From assembly GCF_022201045.2 (NCBI RefSeq), contig NC_068564.1:1922001-1986000 (forward strand): a DNA stretch of 64,000 nucleotides, written 5' to 3'. The notes under the pieces were generated by a model that ran no database searches, was not told where the DNA came from, and saw only the letters and a program-made list of their open reading frames with translations. The position numbers and the translations under genes are program-made. The DNA is from Citrus sinensis. Its lineage: Eukaryota > Streptophyta > Magnoliopsida > Sapindales > Rutaceae. The first letter of the stretch is position 1, and each line of letters opens with the position of its first letter. Below are positions 24,774-34,411 of this stretch, in pieces.

Positions 24774-25721
24774 ATGGGGATGCCGCAAAAACCCATTGGT
24801 GTCATTTCTCAGCCACAAAAGAAAGAGCCCGTTAAGAATCAACCAGAAAGCAATCACAATCTCGATAATGGGTCTAACAATATTTCTTCATCATCAGTAG
24901 TTGATGGTCATGATCATGATGATGGTGGTTTCTCCTCGGCCGGTTCAAGAATATTAATGTCGGTAATGAGTAGAAGTACTCCCAGTCAAGAACCAATATC
25001 CCGTTGCTCCAAATTCAATAAGAAGCGGAAGCATGTGCAACAAGTTCATCAAGAAAGCAGTAAGAAAAGAACAAGAAAGCGAGATCACAGCATTGTTATT
25101 ATTAATAATGATAACAGTAACGAGATTTCAACAAAACTGAGTTTGCGTGATGAAACTTGGCCTACCAAAGAAGACACCACTCAAGCTTACATTCCTGCAG
25201 AGGACATGATGAGAAATCAAATGCTGGCGTACAACATTGGGCTAATGAAATATTATAGGCCCGGAGAGGAGGAACACGATTCTCGAATTGGGGTCTCAAC
25301 AAAACTGGACCTCTTCACGTACCCATGGAGCATCACCAAGATACTAACTCGTAGTGACCTGGGGCATTTGTCGAGGCTGTTAGTGCAAACACGTTTGGCC
25401 GAGAGATATGTGATGCCGTTTCTCGACGAGGCTAGTCGTAGTGAAGTAATTGGGAATCCGGAAGGTCTTAGGGTCAGCGTGTGGGATTGTGATACGAATT
25501 CAATGCACCGTTTGGTGTTCAAGAAATGGGCAACTTCTAACAGCTATGTGCTTATAAATCACTGGACTGCAGACTTTGTGCGCAGACGAGAGTTGGCTGC
25601 TGGTGACGAAATTGGGATGTGCTGGGATTCTTTCTATTCCAGATTCAACTTCTCCGTTCTTAAGCGTGCCCCAGCCCCCACAATTATTGTTCAAGACCAC
25701 GTTGACGTTGCTGCTTCATGA
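24774..25721 (+). CDS. B3 DNA-binding domain protein, copy 1
   Basis: A single-exon, 315-residue nuclear protein of the plant-specific B3 superfamily, closest in style to the small At2g33720-like B3 proteins (REM/ARF relatives). The first 80 residues are Ser/Asn-rich with a His-Asp run. A bipartite basic signal follows at about 82-103 (KKRKH...KKRTRKR). The B3 domain spans about 183-300, starting PWSITKILTRSDLG, with VSVWDCDTNSMHRLVFKKW and HWTADFVRRRELAAGDEIG, the classic last-strand region preceding the FNFSVLKRA end. The ATG at 24774 (MGMPQ) is used; the frame is open seven codons further up, but without ATG. It likely acts as a sequence-specific DNA-binding regulator; targets unknown. The downstream copies show that it belongs to a local family. 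Confidence 0.88.
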   Translation: MGMPQKPIGVISQPQKKEPVKNQPESNHNLDNGSNNISSSSVVDGHDHDDGGFSSAGSRILMSVMSRSTPSQEPISRCSKFNKKRKHVQQVHQESSKKRTRKRDHSIVIINNDNSNEISTKLSLRDETWPTKEDTTQAYIPAEDMMRNQMLAYNIGLMKYYRPGEEEHDSRIGVSTKLDLFTYPWSITKILTRSDLGHLSRLLVQTRLAERYVMPFLDEASRSEVIGNPEGLRVSVWDCDTNSMHRLVFKKWATSNSYVLINHWTADFVRRRELAAGDEIGMCWDSFYSRFNFSVLKRAPAPTIIVQDHVDVAAS

Positions 25722-26309
25722 TCATGATAATGAATACATCACCATGAACTCAATGTTGTCCGATACTTGTAGGACTAGGACTAGGAGTGTGTGTCTGTGT
25801 ATATATAAAGACTAATGAGTTTAGTTAAATGTTTAATTTCATGCATTTTTCATATGTTCCGAAGTGTTATATTATTTTATGTGAGTGTATGAATGCTGAC
25901 TTCGATTAACTTTTCTGGACTGGTTGCCGATTGAGAAGAAATAATATCAAAATTACGATCAACTTGTCAATTGTGAGAGGACAAGTCAACCTTCGTGAAA
26001 TTTATTTAGAGTTCATTGATGTCAACTCAGAAGTAAAGTTGAATTATTGAAATTGATCTCCATGTGCCTTGTTTAATTTGACATTTCCCTAGATTTTTCC
26101 TTTTAACCTGAGTTAAGAGTTGTAAAATTGTACATATTAGCATGAGGGTAATTGTATTGACAAAAGAAACAGTCAATCAAAACTGTTTCTTTGGTACGAT
26201 TTTCTCATCCATTTTTCTGATTTAGAATTCAACCTTTGTTTCTCCTCAATGAGAAGAATTCATATGTTGTCTCATGCTGCAATATACTAATGGGATGTTT
26301 TCTAAACAG
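25722..26309. other. Intergenic
   Basis: The first about 100 bases are the 3' UTR of B3 copy 1, similar to that after B3 copy 2 (TACTTGTAGGACTAGGACT shared). The rest shows no gene. Similarity to the SDR locus at 36250 begins only just before 26310. Confidence 0.55.
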
Positions 26310-27048
26310 GAAGATAGGGTGGACATAACTGCAAATTCAGTTCACCCAGGAGCAATTGTCACCAACATTATCCGTCATAACAGTCTTTTCCGTAGCATGA
26401 ACACTATATTGCATGGCGAGTCTTTTTTTTTTTTTTCCCTTCTAGATCTTGCACGTATTTACAATTTTGATTGCTTCGGCCTGTATGAAGAAGCACAATT
26501 AGTGAACTTATTGCCTAGGATTTAAAGGGTGAACCAATACAGATAATTGAGACAACACAACTTCACCAAAAAAAAAAAAAATCTGATTATTTATGTTAAC
26601 TTCCGATTTCTTTTGGTTGGATGGTTCGTTTGCTGAAAAATGTTCAGCAGGTAATCCTAAATTTTCAGAAACAAAGAAATAAGATATGAGATTACTTCTT
26701 CGGATTCATTAATTGTTAATTCTTCGTAACAGAAACCGTAGATTCAAATGAAATATACAAGACTGAAAATAAACTGCCCACCACTTTCAAGTATTTTTGA
26801 ACAGGCTCTTTAATTATTCCTATCTTTTTTATATGTTTGTTTATTTTGTTCTGGATACTTAGGGGGCAGCTACTACATGTTATGTGGCATTGCATCCACA
26901 AGTTAAAGGGAAGAGTGGCTTCTATTTCTCGGACAGTAAAGTCGCTCAACCAAGTTCACAAGCACTTAACGTTGAGGTAGCGCGGAAATTATGGGATTTC
27001 AGCTTGAATTTGATTAACAAATGTTCTGAAAACAAAAGCATGCATTAG
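26310..27048 (+). pseudogene. Short-chain dehydrogenase 3' fragment (TIC32-like)
   Basis: Only the last three exons of an SDR gene remain: one at 26310 reading EDRVDITANSVHPGAIVTN, a short one ending at about 26650 (LLKNVQQ), and the last at about 26862-27048 reading [19 protein letters not shown] and ending at TAG 27046-27048. These match the C-terminal third of the retinol-dehydrogenase/TIC32-like SDR family. The Rossmann nucleotide-binding part (TGxxxGIG) and the YxxxK catalytic motif are absent, so it cannot be active. It is homologous to 36281-37236. Confidence 0.8.
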
Positions 27049-28555
27049 CTTGAGCTTGAATCTAAGACATTTCAGCTGGTGCTTGAGCTTTTCTGTTATA
27101 CATTTTTTTGCTCTTGTATAACTGCAAAATGCAAACCATGTTGTTGATAAAACTGGACTTGGCATAATGGCATGGTCAAACTCGTTGCAAATAATACATG
27201 ATGTTACTATGATGGTATTGTAATTGTACATTCGTAATTTCCTATCCGAAATGAGAAAGGACACATGGACTCCATTGATTGGTCCATCCTATTCCTATGA
27301 CTACACCCCATTCAACCGGGCCCCCCTTTGTTTTTTAATTTCAATACGTTTTTATCACAGCATGGAGTAAAGATTGACTATAAAATCAAATGAAGGTATT
27401 ACAAATTAAAGATTCAAAAATATTTCTCTTCTCTCAGAATTTAACATATAAAATTATTTCTTAAAAGAGTATATCCTCTTTGTAATCTAATTTTTTAAAA
27501 ATTTCACTACGTGTATTAATTTATGATGAATGGTCAAGATTTATTTACTTTTACCTTAACGTATTTTACCTTTCCTAATTTTAAAAGACAAAGATGAGTT
27601 CTAATTAAACAACATCAATCATTATTCTAATGATTTTATAACTATATGATTTTTGGATCTTCTAATCGAATTAACGTAGTATGACAGGAAGAAATAGCCT
27701 AGTAAATGTATTAGAAATGAAAAAAAGTCAAAAGAAAAAACAGTAAAATTTCACAATCAATAAACAATTGAACGATTTCCAAGATGATTAGTTGCAAGAC
27801 ATAATACATATTTGATCAAGGACAAGAAGCAGCAATTGAGTTTATCGTTGGTGGGAGATTTACACACAAGAAACTATTCTTGTACGATATTTTTTTCATA
27901 TATGTTTATTTATGTTTTTGGATTAATATCAAGTTCCCGAAAAAAAAATTTCTGTTTGATGGATTTTCTATTAGTTTGGAGAAAAAAAGCTTGTGAAAAA
28001 AGAATTTAAAAAGAAGAAGAAGAAGAAAAAAAAACAATAGATATTAGGAGAAAAAATAATTATTTATGGAAAAAAATATAAACAAATCTTGACCATTGAA
28101 TACAAAATTGACATGTCATAAAATCTTTAAAATATTAAAAAAAAGATTATAAGAGAATCTAAATCCATTCTTCTAATATATTAATGAAGGATATGCGTAA
28201 AACAAATAGCAAAATATCTTTTTTTATATATAGTTGGTACTCAGTATAGAATTAGGAAACTTATTGTTGCTCTAATGAAACTCCCATTATTTAATTAGGA
28301 AACCTAAAATCAATGGGAAATTGAAAATTGAAATGTACGTATGTTATTTTCCTAATTCAATTCTGATAACCTTACATCAGTTCTCTCTATTTATGTATAC
28401 GTTAAGTGCCTCTATTTTACATTCCATAAACCCACACAAAAATTTCATACAACATTTTCTCTTCTTTAATTTTTGTACGTAAAAACCCTAGGCCTCAACA
28501 ACCCTCAAGAATCAAAACCCTAGCCAATTTGATATTCATCAAGAATATAACGGGG
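27049..28555. other. Intergenic, left half of a segmental duplication
   Basis: Bases about 27360-28245 match about 37525-38315 in order and orientation (for example AAGATTGACTATAAAATCAAAT, AAAATTATTTCTTAAAA, AGAAACTATTCTTGTA). From 28245 to the B3 start the sequence instead matches the promoter of B3 copy 1 (24480-24770). No gene seen. Confidence 0.75.
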
Positions 28556-29452
28556 ATGCCGCAAAACCCGCTTGGTGCCAATTCTCCTTCAGGAAAGAAA
28601 GACCCCATAAAGAATCAAGAGAATAATAATGGGTCTAATCCCTCTTTGTCATCAATAGTTGATGATAGCTTCTCCTCCGGTTCCAGAATGGCGATGAGTG
28701 GAACTAGCAGTCAAGAGCCAATATCCTGTTGCTCCAAATTCAATAAGAAACGGAAGCATGTGCAACAAGTTCATCAAGAAAGCAGTAAGAAAAGAACAAG
28801 AAAGCGAGATCACAACATTATTATTATTAATAATGATAACATAAAGGAGATTTCAACAAAACTGAGTTTACGTGATGAAACTTGGCCTACCAAAGAAGAC
28901 ACCACTCAAGCTTACATTCCTGCAGAGGACATGATGAGAAATCAAATGCTGGCGTCCAACATTGGGCTAATGAAATATTATAGGCCCGGAGAGGAGGAAC
29001 ACGAGTCTCGAATTGGGGTCTCAACAAAACTGGACCTCTTCACGTACCCATGGAGCATCACCAAGATACTTACTCGTAGTGACCTGGGGCATTTGTCGAG
29101 GCTGTTAGTGCAAACACGTTTGGCCGAGAGATATGTGATGCCTTTTCTCGACGAGGCTAGTCGTAGTGAAGTAATTGGGAATCCGGAAGGTCTTAGGGTC
29201 AGCGTGTGGGATTGTGATACGAATTCAATGCACCGTTTGGTGTTCAAGAAATGGGCAACTTCTAACAGCTATGTGCTTATAAATCACTGGACTGCAGACT
29301 TTGTGCGCAGACGAGAGTTGGCTGCTGGTGACGAAATTGGGATGTGCTGGGATTCTTTCTATTCCAGATTCAACTTCTCCATTCTTAAGCGTGCCCCAGC
29401 CCCAACAATTATTGTTCAAGACCACGCTGACGTCGCTGCTTCACGATCATGA
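28556..29452 (+). CDS. B3 DNA-binding domain protein, copy 2
   Basis: A single-exon, 298-residue paralogue of the B3 gene at 24774-25721. From the basic nuclear-localisation region through the B3 domain the two are almost identical, including PWSITKILTRSDLG and VSVWDCDTNSMHRLVFKKW. The Ser/Asn-rich N-terminus is shorter by small deletions. The ATG used by copy 1 is ACG here (28550-28552), so translation most likely starts two codons later at MPQNPLG. The 3' end adds two residues (RS). The open frame and near-absence of changes in the DNA-binding domain suggest a recent copy, or gene conversion, that still encodes a working domain. The promoter is duplicated but with a changed TATA region, so expression may differ from copy 1. 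Confidence 0.87.
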   Translation: MPQNPLGANSPSGKKDPIKNQENNNGSNPSLSSIVDDSFSSGSRMAMSGTSSQEPISCCSKFNKKRKHVQQVHQESSKKRTRKRDHNIIIINNDNIKEISTKLSLRDETWPTKEDTTQAYIPAEDMMRNQMLASNIGLMKYYRPGEEEHESRIGVSTKLDLFTYPWSITKILTRSDLGHLSRLLVQTRLAERYVMPFLDEASRSEVIGNPEGLRVSVWDCDTNSMHRLVFKKWATSNSYVLINHWTADFVRRRELAAGDEIGMCWDSFYSRFNFSILKRAPAPTIIVQDHADVAASRS

Positions 29453-30076
29453 TAATGATACTCCTCATCATCAACTCAATGCTGTCCAATACTTGTAGGA
29501 CTAGGACTTGGAGTGTGTACCTATCTATATATATATATATATATTGATTTTCAATTTTTATCAGTAATGCTCAGGCGTTCAACCTGATCTAAACAATTTC
29601 CTTATTGCATTATAAGATGCATCCATGCACGATTTCTTCTTGCTCTGTTCGCAGCTTCATATTTGACGTTTATTTTTATTTAATCAAGTACTGTCTCAAC
29701 TTCAGCACTATTCAAATTAAATAATTGTTAATTCAAAAATATATATTGATTTAGTTGAGATATCTAATTTGTATCTTAAATGATGTGGCAAATGATATGT
29801 AGCTGTTTGATTGGCTCAAGTGATAACTAATTACTAAGTCTTATCATTTCTAATCCATCTAGTAAAATTTCATTGATGACACAACAATTGGGATACAAAC
29901 TAAGTATTCCAATTGAGTAATCATAGTATCACTTTTTGTAATTAATTATTGATTTATGTAATTTCTTACACTTTTATTAATTCCTTCAATTGGAGGATGC
30001 ATTATATAGCTATTGTATGTGTGAGTTAGCCAATAAATTATGAGTAATAAAATAACTACAAACTCTTATATAATTT
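29453..30076. other. Intergenic
   Basis: Holds the 3' UTR of B3 copy 2, a (TA)n run at about 29525-29544 and a small inverted-repeat element at about 29750-29926. The breakpoint of the third B3 fragment is at 30077. Confidence 0.55.
29750..29926. mobile_element. Possible small MITE
   Basis: The left arm (TTAGTTGAGATATCTAATTT) and the right arm (reversed: TTACTCAATTGGAATACTTAG) are imperfect inverted repeats of about 45 bases enclosing an AT-rich core. Family and target duplication are not clear. Confidence 0.45.
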
Positions 30077-30480
30077 GAGGAGGAACACGAGTCTCGAATT
30101 GGGGTTTCAACAAAACTGAACCTCTTCACGTACCCATGGAACATCACCAAGATACTTGCTCCTAGTGACTTGGGGCATTTGTCGAGGCTGTTAGTGCAAA
30201 CACGTTTGGCCGAGAGATATGTGATGCCTTTTCTCGACGAGGCTAGTCGTAGTGAAGTAATTGTGAATCCGGAAGGTCTTAGGGTCAGCGTGTGGGATTG
30301 TGATACGAATTCAATGCACTGTTTGGTATTCAAGAAATGGGCAACTTCTAAGAGCTATGTGCTTATCAATCACTGGACTAAAGACTTCGTGCGCAGAAGT
30401 CTTTCTATTCCAGATTCAACTTCTCTGTTCTTAAACGTGCCTCGACAATTATTATTCAAGAATACGCTGACGTCGATGCT
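30077..30480 (+). pseudogene. B3 domain protein fragment, copy 3
   Basis: Begins abruptly inside the coding sequence (at the codons for EEEHESRIGV) and lacks the whole N-terminus and promoter. It follows copies 1 and 2 closely through the B3 domain but has lost about 43 bases after the FVRR codons (near 30397), replaced by three bases. This net loss of 40 bases removes the ELAAGDEIG segment and shifts the frame. It is a truncated, frame-shifted pseudogene in the same orientation as copies 1 and 2. Similarity continues into the 3' flank (about 30550-30600). Confidence 0.88.
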
Positions 30481-31163
30481 GATCATGTTCATGATCATCA
30501 TCAATTCATTCACTCGCCTCAATAATGGTATTCATCATCATCAACGTAACTCAGTATTGTCTAGTACTTATAGGACCATGACTAGAGTGCATACATATAT
30601 ATAGATAAAGACTTATAAGAGCTTAGTTAAATGTTTAATTTTCTTGGTTTTTCAAAAGAATTGAGACCTAATTAATGGAAACTAGTTATTGTACATCAGG
30701 TTATTTCAATTTTCATTTATTCTTTTTTTGGTTGGTCATGCAGTTAGTTTTAATATTTGGTTATTTATTTATTTGATTTTCGATGTTTAGTTATCAAAAT
30801 TATAGGTCCAATGTTTAGATATTATTATAAAAGTAAAGAAAATATTATGGAGTGTAATAAAATTTTTATTAAGGATGTTATGAAATATTTTTTAAAATAT
30901 ACAGACTAAACTAATGCCAAATACAAAATTTAGAGATTAAATAAACATTTACCTAAATAATAAAAAAAAAACTATTGTTCTCAAATACCTAGCAAAGCTA
31001 TTATATTAAATTGGATTTGCAAAACCTTCGAATCCATGCTTATTTTCAGCAACTCAGTCTACCGTCACAACTGCTAGCCATCTCCTTTTAATTAATGAAC
31101 ACTGCAATAATTAGGAACCTCTTTCCTTTCTTTTTTTTTTCCTTAAATAAATGACATAAATAA
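30481..31163. other. Intergenic
   Basis: AT-rich, with no gene seen. Ends at the target-site duplication of the solo LTR. Confidence 0.55.
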
Positions 31164-31168
31164 GCGTA

Positions 31169-33561
31169 TGAAACGACCCGCCCCGCAACCTCCCCCAGGA
31201 CGAGTCTATCTAAACTCGTAAAATCGAATTAATAACAAATCTATAAAAATTTCGACAGAATCTCCCTTATAAATAAAACATATCCAACCCTGCAAATGAC
31301 AAAATAACACTCCCAAAATAATTTAATAACCAAACATCCTCCATAACCAACTTCTCAAACCAACTTCTCAAATCAACTTATCAAATATCACCAAAATCAT
31401 CCGAATATTAAAATACAACGATTATCCTTAATAACATAAAATAATAACACAAATTTCGAATATAATAATAAAATCCACGACTTCTAGCACCATCACGTGA
31501 CCACAATATCAAACTAACGTTCACTACTGGGTTGACTGATGTACCTGTAAATCTCCTGTGGGGGGGGGGGAAATATAATAAAAGAGGGGTGAGTATAAAA
31601 CTCAGTGAGCTCAGTGAGAGGATAGTAGGTGCTGATACTTTAATAAATTATTCAAAATCATTTAATCTTTCTCAAATCTTTTCTTAAATCAATTTCAATT
31701 TCGTAAATCAATTCTCAAATCAATTTCTCAAAATATCATAAACTCATTTAATTCAAATTGAATAATTGCAATAATAAATCTGCATAAAATCGATGGAATC
31801 ACCATACTCATATTAAATACTGAATACTAAAAACTGTCATCAAACAAGTACCCAGGGAATAATCTGATCATATCCAGGCTTCAACGGCCAGGCAATGACG
31901 CACTATCTGGGTAACGTCACGCCCCGGAGCCACAACGGATAGATGGGGACGATCTCATCTCATATCTCATATCTCATATCTCATATCTCATATCTCATAT
32001 CTCATATCTCATATCTCTTATCTCATATATCTGTACTGTGCATGCATAAGCCCCCAAAAGGCAAAAGCGCCCGAACACACGGCCCAAAGCCTCTATGTGT
32101 GTCCCGACGGGCCCCAAAGGCCTCTATCTCATCTTATCTGTATCTCTTTTTATCTGTATCTCTGTATCTGGAGGGAAGGGTACTGTCTAATGATTTCAAA
32201 ACTGATAGTAAACATATGATCCCATCTGAAATCTCATTTTCTTTCTATTCAACATATCTCAAGTCTGCTCAATTCTAATATCATGCTTTTACTCAAAAAA
32301 CGCTAATAAAATCATAAATCGAACTCATTCTCAATCATAATAAATATCAACACATAAATAAAAGTCAATTCGCTGGAAAATCATTAAATCAACGCATTAA
32401 ACATTTATTTCTCAAACATACTGTACTATATAAGAAAATCAGCATATACTATGAAAATAGGTTTTGTATATTCCACTCACAGTGATGATGTCTAGACTCA
32501 GTATCAACAACGTCCGCGGGTAGATTCTCGTTCGCGGATGCGGATCCTCCTAATCACGGAAAACACCATAATTATTCTCCGTAAAAACCAATTAATATAA
32601 TAAATCTCGAAACAAATATCTATTAACGATAAACTAGTCCCGCATGTATAAAATTACCAAAATGCCCCTATAGGCCAAAATTGCCAAAATACCCCCAACA
32701 TCAATATTTTACCAACTTATCCTCAAACTTCATGATTTTACCAAATTATCCTCATATTCGTTAATACCCATATTGTCCTCAATTCAGATTACATAAATTA
32801 ATCACATTGTCCGAAATTACGAAATTACCCTCGGTTCGTAAAATTACCGAAATGTCCTTAACGAGTTAAATCACCGAATTACCCTTAAAATCACAAATTA
32901 ATTCACTGCCCTCAACCAACATTACCAAAATGTCCATTATTTACATAAAATTACACAATCACCCCCAAAAGTCCATGAATTTACCGAATTGCCCCTCGCC
33001 GGTCAACGGTGACCGGACTTCAGTCAACGACGATGGGGAACTTAGGTCTGCTAGTTCCGGCCTCGGTGAATCCAACGGTGGTGGCAGTGAGTCGCCACGC
33101 GCGCTACCGGCGGCGGATCGAAGTTCCAAAGTTCCGCAAATTTTCGGAGATCATTCGGCGAGTTCCGGGCGTCCCCGGCGGTCGTGGCTGGTCGGGAAAT
33201 GTTGCTGGGGATGTGAGGAACCAGTTCCAAGTGGTGGCGCATCACAACTCCGGCGGGATCAACGGCAACGAAAACGGGTCGAAGCCGCGACTTTTCGAGC
33301 TCGATCACCGGCGTTCTGGCCAGTTTCCGGCGACGATAACAGCAGGGATACGACGGTCTGCTTCCAAGCTTCAGATCGGTACCAAGCACGGCCGGTAAAG
33401 TGGCTGGAGTTGGGAGAAATCGTCGGGTCAATCTGCGGGTTACTGGGTCGGGTTCTCGGGTCAACGGGTCTGACTTCTCTCTCTATCTTTCTCTCTCTTC
33501 TCGGGTTCTTTCTCTCTAAAATGGAAAACCCGTTTCCCTCTTTCCAGTTATACAATTCTGC

Positions 33562-33598
<37 letters not shown>

Positions 33599-33774
33599 CT
33601 TAATACAAATTAAGCGAATTTCATACCCGTTACGAAAATAAAATCCGACCATCGGCGCGTATAATCGAGCTCAATTTATCCCAATTAAATTATAGTGACG
33701 AAATTAAAAATTAATAGAGAAGAGGAAAATAAAAATCGGCACTTTATTAAAAAAGTCCAAGTGCATATATTACA
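31169..33774 (-). mobile_element. Solo LTR, 2.6 kb (probably Gypsy), with TSD
   Basis: A single long terminal repeat of 2606 bp. On the minus strand it begins TGTAATATATGCACTTGG and ends GGGCGGGTCGTTTCA, i.e. TG...CA. The five bases GCGTA flank it on both sides (31164-31168 and 33775-33779). No internal retroelement domain lies inside, so it formed by LTR-LTR recombination. It contains a 7-bp tandem repeat (31952-32028), a GC-rich island at about 33000-33480 that produces spurious long open frames, and a 31-base T run near 33565. The length and the GGGTCGTTTCA-like end favour a Ty3/Gypsy element, but the family is inference. The spurious frames (such as 32930-33613) should not be called genes. 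Confidence 0.88.
31952..32028. repeat. 7-bp tandem repeat (ATCTCAT)n
   Basis: About ten copies of ATCTCAT in tandem with one variant copy, inside the 2.6 kb solo LTR. Confidence 0.92.
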
Positions 33775-33779
33775 GCGTA

Positions 33780-34411
33780 CGATGGAGAAGTTGGTTGAAT
33801 AAAAGCATAAAAAATTTACATATAATTGTTATTAACAACTTCAACTTTTTAATCAATTTCTTTATGTCATATCATTTTATATACACTTAATTATATCATG
33901 TGCTTATTATCACTCAAGTCATTAGATTGATAAGAGTAATGCTAGTGACATCAGTATTGTATAAATAAGTGTAGACCGAAGAAATGAAAAAGAAATTGTT
34001 CTTTAATAAAAATTTTGTAATCCAATTTTTTTTTATCAAAATAGCATTTTTTTATAAAAAAATTCCAACAGATGGGTGTTACCGCGTTAGAGGTTGGTTT
34101 TTACTAATTAAACCAACATGATGAGAAACTAATGTGGCTTATTACCCAATAATTAAGTTGGTACGTATCGCATTGCACTACAAAAGCCGAAGGTGGTCCC
34201 TGATCTATTAATTTTGCCTTGGGATTTCGGACAGCGATTGGATAATTACCGTCTAAAAGGCATTCAATGGATGTGTTATATTTTTCAACAACGATACATA
34301 ATCTAAACAAGAAACTGCCCAACATTCTAGATTGTCCGAATTAATGCCTGCTTAATTAAATAATCGATGTATTATTCGTTGTGTGTTCTGTATCTTCACG
34401 TATTGCAAGAG
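33780..34411. other. Intergenic
   Basis: No gene seen. The 5' flank of the SDR pseudogene lies at the right end. Confidence 0.5.

Noticed and set aside
25253-25700. Minus-strand frames across B3 copy 1, repeated in copies 2 and 3
   Set aside because: Antisense shadows kept open only because the sense coding sequence is conserved.
31952-32028. Regular short repeats resembling a CRISPR array
   Set aside because: Units are 7 bp without spacers, inside a plant LTR; simple satellite.
32930-33613. Long open frames on both strands (227, 129, 137 and 98 residues)
   Set aside because: They overlap each other in a GC-rich block inside a solo LTR with intact target duplications, and none has a recognisable domain.
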